A DNA stretch of 64,000 bases from Phaffia rhodozyma (lineage: Eukaryota > Basidiomycota > Tremellomycetes > Cystofilobasidiales > Mrakiaceae): contig JACGZH010000003.1 in the NCBI GenBank assembly GCA_014706385.1, positions 2,001,501 to 2,065,500 on the forward strand, in the 5' to 3' direction. A model generated the notes under the pieces. The model saw only the letters and a list, made by a program, of their open reading frames with translations. It made no database searches and had not been told where the DNA came from. Shown one piece after another: positions 46,013 to 56,990 of the stretch (positions are counted from its first letter, which is position 1; each line of letters begins with the position of its first letter). Position numbers and translations under genes: made by a program.

Positions 46013-47057
46013 CTAGAACTCGTTCCATCGGGTCAAGTCCATATCTCCATCGAGGAGAGGGATGACGTAGGGCTGTATTGTACGTCAAGAGGAACGCGGA
46101 CGAGGTTAGTTCCTTTGCTTTCTCCTGATGGTCCTTCCTTTGAGTATACAGTTCAGAGGTGAGGAGGACAGGGGAAAGAAAGAGACGTACATCGAAAGTC
46201 TTCCAGTACGGGTTCTCTATTGACCCAGAAGATAAAGATACCAGAGATGCCAGAGACAAAGACCAAGACCCAGTAAAGAAGAAAGAGAAACCATCGAGTC
46301 AGCTTCTCCAACTTGTTGAAAGATGCCCGATACAGTCTTCTTCGAAAGACGGGACATGTGCAAGGGGGAGGAGAGAAGGTTTTCATACCGAGGTGGTACT
46401 TCTGGCTGGACTCGTGCTCCTGTGATCGCAACCGACAATATGGTCAAACGCAGAGTAGAAAGCAGACAAAGAGAAAGTGAAGGAAAAATGAGGAAAAGAT
46501 GAATGATCGGGCAAGTGATAGAAATGAGGAGAGATCGAAGGAGCAGCGAATTGAAGGAGAAGAAATGATGACGAACGTATCGCTCGACGATGCAGAACTT
46601 GGTAGAGTCCTACAAATCCGCGAGTTCGAGTTTGGACCAGTACCAAAAACGGAACACGGAAAGAAACTCAATCAAGATCAGCCACTCAGTTCGGACAACA
46701 TCTCGAACAAACACTCGGAAATTGAAAGTTGTAACCGAAAAAGGAGGGAACGGAAAAAGTCATACCTTAGGATCCTGCATGACGAACCAATCGATAGTCT
46801 CCTTGTCCTGTCTGTAGACCCTGGAAGCCTCCTTGAGCTTTTCGCTGTTGTTTTCAATCAATCACCCAGAGAGAAGAAGAGGGAAAGGAAGGACAAGCCG
46901 GAGATGGGTAAGCTCGGTGAAACCAGAGAGTACGGAAGATCGGAAAGAACTGCATCTCGTTTGACTAGCATAACAAAGAGGCGAAAAAGAGGACATACTA
47001 GAGCTTGACCTCCTCTCCCTTCTTGGCTCGCATGTGAACGACGATAGTGTAGACCAT
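46013..47057 (-). CDS. small ABM-domain (antibiotic biosynthesis monooxygenase-like) protein
   Basis: Exons 47057-46999, 46844-46766, 46609-46577, 46419-46389, 46216-46191, 46072-46013; 95 residues, the full length of a single dimeric ABM ferredoxin-like fold. Sequence by exon: MVYTIVVHMRAKKGEEVKL, EKLKEASRVYRQDKETIDWF, VMQDPKDSTKFCIVERY, EHESSQKYHLENPYWKTFD, PYVIPLLDGDMDLTRWNEF. The pattern of a first strand, a charged helix, a W-F-V strand, I-V-E-R-Y and then the H-L-x-N-P-Y/H helix is that of ABM/YgiN-like proteins. Such proteins act on quinones, haem or unknown small molecules; no specific substrate can be assigned. All six exons are short (26-79 bases) and every junction keeps frame. It lies tandem and about 400 bases downstream of TIM44. 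Confidence 0.82.
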
Positions 47058-47459
47058 TGTTTTTATCCTTAGAGTTGAGTGGGTGTGGATGTGAGAAGAG
47101 AAAGAGATGGAAGATGGGTGATGGAAGGAGGAAGCAAAAAGAAGAAAGCCAGGGGAAAAAAACAACAGAAAAGTACCGCCGGGAATGGTAATAAAGAAAA
47201 GTGACCTCATCAGCGCCCCGGGGTCTCCATCCGAATGTATCTTTTGCCCGATTAATTCCTTTCTTTCTATGAGCGGCACAGAACGAATCAACAGAAGACA
47301 AGATGGAAAACGACATGGATTGATAGCTTTGTCGGACAAGGAGAGTAGTAGAGTTGTAGAGTAGTGTGTGTATATGTGTCTGTGCTTGTATGCTCTTGAT
47401 CTTTGTGTTCTCGTTATTTGTGATATCATTTCTCTTGGGAGGAGGGGAATAGTTTTTTT
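47058..47459. other. tandem intergenic region
   Basis: About 400 bases between the TIM44 stop and the ABM gene start, both minus strand. Includes a run of T at 47452-47460 on the plus strand. No gene seen. Confidence 0.5.
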
Positions 47460-49587
47460 TTATATCGTCGCTCCCCTTCGGGCGATCTAGTAGACAAGTC
47501 GAGAATGTGACGTAGAAGAGCGAGAATATACGATGCGAGGTAGGCAGAAACGAAAAGTACAAGGGTTGATGAGTGAATGTCCAACCAGAACAAAAGCAAG
47601 AAAGAAGAGACAGCAACGGTACTAACCTCCAAGACCTTCCAACCACCAGTGATCTCGTCTTCCAATTCTTCTTCGACCCTAGCAAACACAGCAGCATAGG
47701 CGACGCTCTCAACCCTCGTCGGGTCACCCACCAGAACCTCTCCGGTCTTTGTGTGTCTGAACAGAACAATCTCCTGGGTAGAGAACGCAACGAGGTAGGC
47801 CGGCACGTCATTATCCAAGAACTTTGCCGTGGAGACCTGATGAGAGAGCAAATCCAATCGTTTAAAATTGGAACAAACGAGCAAAATCACATACACACTC
47901 AAGAGAAGAAAAAAGGGGGGTACTCACGTCAACATTCTGAATAGTGACTACCTTGGATTCACTGACAAGACCCTGCTTGTGATACTGCTCCATAGTTGCC
48001 CACAACATGGAGTAGGACTGGGGGAGGGTAAGGAAGGAAGGGAACAAGGTCAGAATCTAAAAGGAAAGAAGGCGCGCTCGAAGACACTTGATGGAAAACA
48101 AATCATCACTACTGACAGCCTCTCCACACCAAGCCTTCAAGGCCTCCTTATCCATACCCAGATAAGCATCGAGCACTTCTGGCACAATGTACTCTTTGAG
48201 GTCTCTGACAAAGCCCTCAACATCGAAACTCGGGTCGAGAGTTCTCATCTGCCTGGTGACTTTGGCAAACTCGTTTTCTTCCGAGAGCGAACCGATCTTG
48301 TCGGTGACGGTTCGGATGGCAGAGATCACGGGTGATTCCGACTCGTGGTATCGCTCCTTGAGCTCGCCCAGGTAGGAGAAGAAAGACGAGTTTGCCTTGA
48401 CCTCGTCCCATTTAGAAGGCTCGACGTTGTCTTTCGACAGTACCAACGCGTTTCCAGCTCTGTGAGAGAAACCAGAAGAGGAGAGGGACAAGAAGATGAG
48501 TGTAAGGAGACAGAGAGAAAGCACTGGGAGCTTGGCAAAGGACTCACTCTTCGTTGACTTTGACTCTAGAGCCGACACCCATACCAGCTCTTCCAAGCTT
48601 CTCCAACCGGGCCTGCCTTCGCTTCCGTCGGATGTCTTTCTCCATGAATCCACCGTACTTGAGGGTGGACGAATCATCAAACACTTCTGATACGCTCTCT
48701 GCGAGTGCTTTATAGGCTTCGGTGTTTCGGACGGGAGCGGTGGCCGTGGCGGCTGCCGAGGAGACGGCGTTCTTTGCTTTAGCAAGCTGACGGAGAGAAG
48801 AGAAGGGTGGGTGAACCACATGATGAGTCCAAAGGGAAACGGTAAAGTGAAGAAAGCAAGACCGAGGACAATGAGTAGAGAAGTAGAAGGCAAGGCTTAC
48901 CGCTCGAAGAAACTCGCTCTCTTCCACCTGACGAAGGGCCTCACCGACGGCGTCGCTGACTTTAACACCTGTTCGCTTCATCTCATCGGCTGCCTCTTGA
49001 AGTTTTGGGTTGTTTTTCAAGATCGACGTGATCTAGGAATTGGAAAAAAGAAAAGAAGAGAAAAGAAAAAGCGAAGGAAGGGTGGAAAGGCCAAAGGGAG
49101 AACGCATGGAAAGAAAAAGATTCGAGAGAGAAAGACGAGAAGGAACGGACAAGAAAGAAAAGTTGAAGAAGGAGAACGACAAAGGAAAAAGAGGAGATCA
49201 GTAAGACCAAACGCCGAAAAGATAGAGCAAAGACACCACAGAAACACTGACCCTGGCTCGCTCGTAGAGATCTTTTGCTTTTTTGAGACTCTCCGAGTCT
49301 TGCATCTTGCCGACGTCACCCTGCAACTGTTTGACGTTCTCCTGAAGTTCCCTGTTCTTCTCGATCTCTGCCTTGAGGGTCTCTACGAACACCTTGAACG
49401 GTGATCTCGGTGCGTTGTCATCTCTGTGTGGCCTGGAGGTCGAGAACTCTGCTCGACCGAGGTGTGCGTGGAGGGTGTGCCGGGCGACGGAAGCCACGGG
49501 GAAAGTAGTCCGGACGGACGGCCGATGGACGAATGGCGTGGTCGACCTGAGTAAACTTGGCAATCGGGGAGGGAGCGAGCGTCGCAT
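47460..49587 (-). CDS. TIM44: mitochondrial import motor subunit Tim44
   Basis: Peripheral inner-membrane protein tethering mtHsp70 to the TIM23 channel. Exons 49587-49252, 49032-48901, 48786-48548, 48459-48117, 48017-47928, 47836-47627, 47486-47460; 458 residues. The N-terminus (MRRSLPPRLPSLLRSTTPF) is basic and free of acids, a clear mitochondrial presequence. Then come the coiled, Lys/Glu-rich part (PFKVFVETLKAEIEKNRELQ), the middle AVSSAAATATAPVRNTEAYK and KYGGFMEKDIRRKRRQAR, and the C-terminal Tim44 fold (MRTLDPSFDVEGFVRDLKEY, IVPEVLDAYLGMDKEALKAW, YSMLWATMEQYHKQGLV, DVPAYLVAFSTQEIVLFRH, ITGGWKVLE). The last exon is 27 bases and reads IARRGATI, matching the short basic end of fungal Tim44. 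After 48117 the frame stays open for another 20 codons, so failure to splice would give a truncated form. Confidence 0.94.
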
Positions 49588-49983
49588 GGCAGCTGAAGGT
49601 CACTTGTATGAGTATGTATGCTGTATGTACGGATACAAAGAAGGCAAGCTGCTCGTTCGATGGCCTTTCCTGTTTTTTTTTTCTCTTCTTGCCGGTGTGA
49701 GTGAAGAGAGAAAGAAATGAAGAGAAAGATAGAGAAGGCTTAGGCGTCGGCTAGTTGACTAAGTAGGTATTTGAAAAGATATCGAGTTACCTAAGTGTTC
49801 ACAGTGCTTGTACTTCCTAACCCTTGCAACTCTCACTCAGCAGCATGCATAGGGAGAGAGAAGGAGGAGATAGTCTGAGAAGAGCGCGAAGATAGAGATA
49901 GAGAGAGCAGGTGATTCAAGGTAACACAGTCGATGATCAGCATGTGGAGGTTTCCGAGGTAGAAGATCGATATAGAAGAGTGT

Positions 49984-50008
49984 ATCACACACATACACAC
50001 ACACACAG
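49984..50008. repeat. (CA)n microsatellite
   Basis: Near-perfect CA repeat with one interruption in the TIM44 upstream region. Confidence 0.8.
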
Positions 50009-50416
50009 AGGCGACCGGTTGGTGAAACATCCGAGAAACCTGACCACACTGCTTGTTGAATTTGTACATTTATTGTATCGAAATCAACAGGATTCTCATT
50101 GGTTATGCTATCGCTTACTTTACAGTCAACAGAAACTACTTTGTATGGTCGATGGTGTTTCTCTAAAGCTGTTTTGTCCCATATAGCGACTGAGTGCTTG
50201 CCCGTCTTGACTCACACATCCATCGACCACGCGGCTGATATGCGTGTGAGAGAGAGAGAACACGTCGTATACTTTGCATGTGTGACCCAGTGCACTCCTT
50301 CTCGTACCCGCCGAGTGGGAAAGAAAGACAAGAACGTTGCGCAGAATCTGTTCTCCTTCTGAAGTAGACCACATATTTCAGACAGAGTCAGGGCAGTCGG
50401 AAGAAGACCGAGGAGG

Positions 50417-50435
50417 CACGTGACTTACGCACGTG
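50417..50435. promoter_or_regulatory. tandem pair of CACGTGAC boxes
   Basis: Two identical CACGTGACTT copies start 13 bases apart (50417 and 50430), each an E-box core. The direct repeat and the spacing of just over one helical turn suggest cooperative bHLH binding. They lie 830 bases upstream of TIM44 and 585 bases upstream of the SGNH gene. Confidence 0.5.
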
Positions 50436-51019
50436 ACTTTCAGCCACAATGAATTATCTTGCCGTGACACACCGGTGACTACCCGTAGCACAACAAGAGC
50501 TGCACAGCAACACGATAACCAATCCGGCCTATTGTTACAGATAGATGAATAGTAAGTGATTCTATACCCCACTTATCCAACGGTAACTAAGGTTATTTAG
50601 CCTTCCCCCCTGCCCCCCGCGCCCGCCCTAGGCCGTGCGTGTTTGGCTCTCGGGACGAATCGCCCAAAGTCGGTTTTTCTCCTTTGCTCTCAACCGTCTT
50701 CTTCTCGCTACTCGTCGTCTTCTTTCTTCCTTTTCTTCTTCTCTGTCGTCTCTGGTGAGCTCGAGCAGCACGTTACAGGTTCTTCAGATTCAAGGAATTC
50801 TCACCATGTTCCTCTTGTTATTTTTCTTGATTTTTTTCTTCTCTCCCGGACAAACCCTGGCCATCGCAGCCTTAGTTCGTTCTTTCTGGTTCTGCCCTTT
50901 AGTCTTCCCATCTCGGACGTCATTCCTTCTTTCGTTCGCTCACTTTCTTTGTGCTAATCACTTTGTTTTCGTTTGATCTGTTCTTTGCCTCTTCGTCCAA
51001 TGTATCCTCCATAGAGCGG

Positions 51020-53770
51020 ATGCTCCGACCAGGCTATCACTCCCACCACACAGACGCAGACGTCCATTCGACTATCCCTAGGCCTAGCTCAGCTCCCTCG
51101 GCCATCGACCCTAGTACCAGTCAGCCAGCCACAGGTCGTTCCCCCACCGGCAAGCAGTCCTCCGTGTTTTCAAAGATCTTCAGCGGCATGTTGCGCGAGC
51201 AGAAACACTACAAGCATGATGACGAAGACAACAAGTCGAAATCTTCCGGCTTCTTTGGTAGAGAGGGTACCGTGCTTGGTGAGTGCTCCTCGTTCCCTCG
51301 TTCCCTCGTTTGTTTTCGTCAAACCCCTTGGTGCAACTTTCCTCTCTTCTCGCTTGGATTGACGCTCTTTCTTTCTCTCTTTCACTTCAGGCTTCCCTCC
51401 GAGACTCATCATCTTTTTCTCCATCCTTCTCGTCATCCTTTTCATGACCGGAGTGGTCCCAACATTCCGATCAAACGACCTCGTCGCCCAGCATCACGCC
51501 TCCTTCCACTCGGCCTTGACGTCCCATGACTACCTGAACGCCTCCCTTATCGATCCAGCTCCCTTCCCATTCTGTCCACTCTATGGTCCAGGAGACGAGG
51601 TTGCCAACAGGAGAGGTCAGCTCGCGCTCATGAAGAGCAAGATGCATCTCGGCTCCGGCGCCAGAGTACAGAAAGTCATCAGGAAAGCTCTTAGCGGTCA
51701 CCCGGTCACCATCAGTGTGCTCGGTGCTTCCAGTATGTAGTCTTTCGTCTGCCTTGCCTTTCTTTTCCACTTCTCTTCCTTCATCCTATCTTGCGCTCCT
51801 TTCTTCTTTCCTCTTTTGTCTTACCATGATCATCGATTGACTCCATTCTCCGCTCCTCTGCATATTCCCTCGAAATAGTCTCGGCCTGCCACGGATCGGG
51901 CGATAACCTTGTGTCTCCGAAATGCTACCCGTCCAAGTTTTTCTCGTGGTGGAACGACGTGTTCCCTCACCCGGCTTCCGAGCTCACCAACGGTGCAAAC
52001 AGGCGAACAGATTCTTCCTACTTTGCATTCTGCTCATCCCACCACTTGCCCGATAAGACTGATCTTGTCATTCTTGAGTTTGACGCTGCCGATCCAAAGT
52101 ATGTTTTCACAAATGCTCCTCTGATGATCTCTATGCTCTTCTCTAGTTCCTTTGATATTCCGTTCTGCCACCCTGCCACTCCGCTAATGTCTACCCTTTT
52201 CACACCCTTAGCGAGAAGGAATGGATGTCTCACTACGAGCTTCTCGTCCGATCGATCCTCGTTCGACCGGACGCGCCCGCTATCATCTCGCTCGGTCACT
52301 TCGCTCCCCAGATCGTCGCCCAGCACGCTTACGCCGGACCAGAGCAGCTTCACAATACGGTCGCTCAGTTCTACGATATTCCTCACATCAGGTATCAGCC
52401 TTCTCTGTTTGCTCTGTTTTTCATCTCTTTATCAGTCCTCACCGCCATTTTATATTCCTCTTTTATAACATCCTGTCCGTGTACATAGTGTCAAGGGGTT
52501 GCTCTACCACGACTACATGAACCGGCCTGAGGAGGTCAGAAATAGCTATTACGCCGACCCCATCCTTGCCAACCCTCACGGTCACGATCGTATGTACTCG
52601 TCCACTTGCTGACCTGCTCTCTTCCCCTTTTTTCGTAGCTAACACTTTCCCTCTTTCCAAACCCAATCTTTGACAGTCATTGCTGACGTTCTCATTCATT
52701 ACATCCAGTCTCAAGTATGCCTCGGCTGGGCTGCCGCCATGGGCCACGGGTTCGATGTTCCTGTCCCGCTTGATCTCGCAGAAACGAATTCTGGTGGAGC
52801 CCAGCTGCTCGGTGGAGTTGGCCTTCGAAAGGGCATGCGAGAGCCCAACCAGCTCAAGGCCGAGGGCGATACCACTGTGACCGATCCTTCGACCACTTGG
52901 ACAAACGCGCTCAGAGTGCCGAGCACCAGGTTGATCCACCTGCCTACGGATGTCGAAGGCTTCAGGGAGATCGAACCGTTCTGCGCCTCGGCAAACGACA
53001 TGATCAACCCATTGCCACCCAGTCTCTTCTACGGTTCCGGATGGATGGCCCACCACCCAAAGCCGGGTGATCAGGAGGACAGACACTACTGGTTCGCCGA
53101 GACTCCTTACTCTCGTCTCAGAGTACCTGTCAAGCTAGGAGCCGGAGATGTGAGTTCCTTTTAAAAAAAAAAATTAACTTCAACCTTTCGGCAGATCACT
53201 CGGGCTAATCAACTCTTCTGACCTGTTTTTCCGAACGTTCCAGGTTGGAGTGTACCATCTCTCCGGACCGTTGGATTCCAAGCTTGGAAGCGCGCTCTGC
53301 TGGGTCGATGATAACATTGGCGGAGGAAAGACTATCCATGGTGCTGCCGCTGGATCCGAAATCGGGCCAAAGTCAGTATTGGTCTCGTCATTTCCAAAAG
53401 AAAAAGCAAAATAATTATTTCTCTTTCATGCCTTCCTGACCGAGTTTCATCTATTTGTTTTTGATGATTGTGCACCTGAACAGGTTGACAATGATCGATT
53501 TCAACGTCGAAAAGGGTAGTCATTTCGTAGAGTGCCAGCTTCTGGGTGAAGAGGGCAAGCTTGTATGTCTTTCTTTTCTTCCTCTCCTTCTCTATCCAGA
53601 CCACACGCTGATATTCTCTTCTTGGGTTGACTCGATATAGGCTCCTCAATTCCAGATCCTGTACGTCCTCTCCCTGCTTGTCATATCTTGTAATCCTGTA
53701 ATCCTTGCTGACTTGCTTTGCTTCCTCTTATTCTGAACTCTGCATCATCAGCGGTATCTTTGCTACCTAA
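51020..53770 (+). CDS. SGNH-hydrolase-like type II membrane protein
   Basis: Ten exons: 51020-51278, 51391-51732, 51879-52098, 52212-52391, 52489-52589, 52677-53149, 53244-53371, 53484-53562, 53641-53660, 53752-53770; 606 residues. A cytosolic N-terminus (about 85 residues, Ser/His-rich) is followed by one helix (PPRLIIFFSILLVILFMTGV), giving a type II, probably Golgi, protein. The lumenal part has TISVLGASISACHGSGDNLV, where the G-x-S-like block I of SGNH/GDSL esterases would lie, then LVILEFDAADPNEKEW and ANPHGHDLIADVLIHYIQS, resembling the D-x-x-H block V. The C-terminal 250 residues (SALCWVDDNIGGGKTIHG) look beta-rich. Such proteins in fungi may acylate or deacylate glycans, but no substrate can be assigned. 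The last two exons are 20 and 19 bases. Start is the first in-frame ATG after an open leader. Confidence 0.78.
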
Positions 53771-54303
53771 GGATTCAATCAAATGCGCTTCTCTCCCATC
53801 GTCCTGTTCTCTCAGTCGATTGCTTTCTGGTTGGCCTCAGCATCAGTTCATCTAGACATTTATTTTTCCCTTTCCTCGAACTGTTCCAATCCCTCCTGAT
53901 GTTCTCACACTTCGAACCTCCCCCCTCCCCCGCCCATTCAGATAAACCGTTCTTTTCATCTAATCTTTCATCTGTTCCGTCATCTTCTGCCATCCGTTGT
54001 GTGGCCTTCATTCAGATCATTCTTTCCACTATCTTCCTTTATCGTCTCAGGGGCTATTTTTTCTCTGCTTCTCGTTTCTGCTATCGATGTCCTGTCTCTT
54101 TTTGTTGTGTGTGGGTATGTGAGTGCGCATCGACGGTCGTCAACAAAGCAGCAGAAGGAGGAGGAGAGAGAGGCAAGATGTCATCCGCGCAGTCGGTTCC
54201 GTCCGAACGATTCAGAAAGATTAGATTTCCCAGGCAAAGATGGAACGTCCTCTCTGACCATCTTCTCTCCCCCCATCTCTGAGCTTGAATAAGTGAATCT
54301 ACA
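53771..54303. other. tandem intergenic region
   Basis: About 530 bases between two plus-strand genes, pyrimidine-rich, with no supported coding sequence. Confidence 0.5.
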
Positions 54304-56501
54304 ATGGACAATCTAGGTGAGGTGTCACCCAGCTCAGTGGGCTATCCGATACACTGATCTTACGTTTCTGTCCGAACCTGTTCTCATGTTCCGGGACCGT
54401 CGATCGTGACGGACAACGGGGAAACAGTGCTTTTATCAGAAGTAACCGAATCGAACCATCACCCTTCGTTCTTCGACCCTCAGGTAAGACGACAGGAGGG
54501 CTACAAGCTATGGCTTTCGAGAGGCGAATATATACCCTGGCCTGCTAGTTCAACCTCTGGCCCCTCACAACGCGACGAGGACGAAGAAGGCGGGGATCTT
54601 GTTCGTGAGATCACCAGGGTTGAGAAGGTGACATTACCTTTCCTTTGGTTTCCTTTCCTCCTGTTCTTCCTTTCTTTTGGTCCTTTCCGATATTTGGCGC
54701 TCTTGCTAATACCAGGATCGGTCATGCAACCGTTTGATGATAACAAAAAAACTTCCCCTGGCAAATAGTCGTTGGATGTTCTGAAAGAGATTGCAGAGAC
54801 CTTGCCTTCGAATCCTGTGGAACTCCGGTTGATCCAGTTATACGGCATGGTCGAGTGGGTTCTCACACCCTGCAAGGTCATCCCTCCTGATCTCATACTC
54901 GACCGATTGCTCAAGATCTGTTGGAATCGGGGAATGTCGTTAAGTGTTCGCTCGGAAAACGTGCGCAATCTGAGAGAGGAGTTGGAGGCGTATGTGAATG
55001 CGAAAAAGTTGGAAGAAGCAGAGAAGGAAAGGAAGGATGTGATACTGGCCCAGCAGAAGGAAAAGGAGAAAGAGAAACTCGGGCTAGTTGCCGGAAGAGC
55101 CGGTGGTTGGCCTGGTTTAAGGGCGTTCTTGCCTGTTTTGACTCTAGGGTCTGGGTCGGGAAAAGGAAAGGCAAGAGCGAGGACATACGAAACACACGAC
55201 GTTTACAAGTAAGTCTGACCTCGTCTGTTCCCTTATCTCTCACAATGATTCGTTGTTTCTACCTAACTTGAGGTCTCGTTGACATCGTTGGGTCTGAAGA
55301 GCCATAGATGACAAAGACATCATGACACTCATGGCCATTAGGGACATCAACTTTGGACTCCTTCTCACCAAATCACCCGGTGTGGGATCAGTGTTTCGTA
55401 CGTCTCGCTCTCTCCTATGCACATCACCGATCCGGTTGATTCAACTGTTCTGACGACCCAAGATGTTTCCTTTGGCTCCGAACGGGCGATCATACGTATT
55501 AAACCCTAATAAACAAAGCAATCGTGTATGCCATGCGTTGTGGACCAAAATGGGAGGACGTGACGATCCTACTTGTTGGCGCATTAAGTCGTTGGGTGAA
55601 TCATCTGGACGATACAGAAGAACCCAGTGTCGATCAGAAGAACATTATCAAAACTCTTCGTCCGTACTTTCTTCTTTGTGCCTTTCCATTCTCATCTTTT
55701 TGTAGATCAAATCTGAGGACGGACTGATGGGATTTTATGTTTCCTCTCGGGTGTGTTGTGCTCGCCATGGGTAGGCATCAACTTGAAGGCTGCTATCGAT
55801 TTTGGACTCCAGAGTCATCAAACCAATCGTTCGATTTCTTCCTCCTAGTCTTCCCTTGAATCTTCTCCTGTCTATAAAGCTGATCTGTCTGTCGTTCTCC
55901 TCGACGGTCGCACGTGACCCCTTGTATTCCTCTAGTGATCAGCAGTTACCTCCAAGTACTCATCATGAGTGAGGGAGAGAAGTTCCTCTCAAAATCAATG
56001 TCTGACATCTCACTAGCATTAAGGGCGGGTCCACCGGAAAGACCGGTGGAGCTCGCAGGTGAGATGGTCAGAAAGTTCGCGACCAAGGATCTGAGAGGTG
56101 TAGACGGGTTGTCTGCTGTTGAAGATTAGTTGAGCCCTCTCTCCTTTCTCTTCTTCTCCTGTGATGAGAAAAAGAAAGAGCGCACGAACTGATGGGTGTG
56201 CTCTTTTGATTGAATTTTCAGTATCGCGAACGCAACAGCCGACTTGATCATCCTATCCCTGCACTCGCTCCTGATCCCCTCCGATCCACTCCCGACCTAC
56301 GCCTTCGCGCGCGACATTCGACTTCTTCAGCTCTTCACCGATTCGACAGATCGTCATCCATCATTCAATCGAATGGGCTCACCGAGGTTGAGAAGGACGG
56401 CAGGTGTCGTGAGAGACGTGTGGGGGAACGGGAAGGAAAGCTTCCAGAGTAGGGTCAAGACCCTGAAGGGGCTGATCGACGGTGAGAACGGCCTCAAGTG
56501 A
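54304..56501 (+). CDS. unknown protein, 8 exons, probably soluble
   Basis: Exons 54304-54316, 54428-54627, 54769-55208, 55300-55397, 55519-55659, 55775-55828, 55936-56128, 56222-56501; 472 residues. The first coding exon is only 13 bases (MDNL plus one base); it was inferred because the next exon is open but has no usable ATG and a stop lies just upstream. Notable stretches: VTESNHHPSFFDPQVRRQEG then YKLWLSRGEYIPWP, LDVLKEIAETLPSNPVELRL, LIQLYGMVEWVLTP, a Lys/Glu coiled run (ARNAKKLEEAEKERKD-type), DKDIMTLMAIRDINFGLLL, GPKWEDVTILLVGALSRWV and helical Leu-rich C-terminus. No signal peptide or membrane helix stands out. The even spread of aromatic and hydrophobic residues says it folds, but I do not recognise the family. 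Confidence 0.68.
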
Positions 56502-56990
56502 GAAGAGTTTGCTCAGTCGAGTTGGTTCTTTTATCTCCTGTATGAAGGGTTCTCTCCTTTTTCTTCTTCTTTTTCATTCCTCTTGCATTAATTACTCGGT
56601 TCTAAAGGAGAGAGAGATGATATCCGTCTTGTGTAAGACACCAGAAGGCAATACCTGATGGTTAATTCTAAGGACCCGTACAGGATTTGTTGTAGAACAA
56701 ACGAGAAACGAGATTGAATGAATGACCAAGAAAAAGAAAGAAAAAAGAGCAGAAGAGGAAGATACATAAATAAAAGAGATGGACGAATGAGAACAAGAAA
56801 AAACAGATGATGCAGAGAAGAACGTATCTGGGCATTGACACGGTATACATAAGGAAGATTCATAAACAATTCTACGGACAAAACAAAATCGACCACGACT
56901 ATCGATTTGATTACCAAGGAAAAAGAAAAGAGAATGGAAAAAAATGAAAGAATGAAAAGATTGGAATGAAAGATAAGCTTTTGCTTTCCT
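56502..56990. other. convergent 3' intergenic region
   Basis: About 490 bases, purine-rich on the right, between the stops of the unknown gene and the bZIP gene. Nothing coding supported. Confidence 0.55.

Larger units (their letters stand above)
49588..51019. other. long divergent intergenic region
   Basis: About 1.4 kb between the TIM44 and SGNH-protein starts. Contains a (CA)n-like tract at 49984-50008, a pair of CACGTGAC boxes at 50417-50435, and a pyrimidine-rich leader from about 50650 to 51010 that belongs to the plus-strand gene and may contain a non-coding intron. No protein-coding gene is supported. Confidence 0.55.

Noticed and set aside
47426..47902. Long minus-strand frame running past the last conserved TIM44 residues
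   Set aside because: The extension after W-K-V-L-E is hydrophobic, low-complexity intron-like sequence; splicing to 47486-47460 gives the short basic end seen in Tim44 proteins.
48057..48117. Open continuation of TIM44 exon 4 to a stop at 48057
   Set aside because: It would delete the C-terminal half of the Tim44 fold, which is found intact in the following exons with matching phase.
49984..50362. Overlapping frames around the CA microsatellite
   Set aside because: They arise from the simple repeat (His/Thr runs) and share no phased exon chain.
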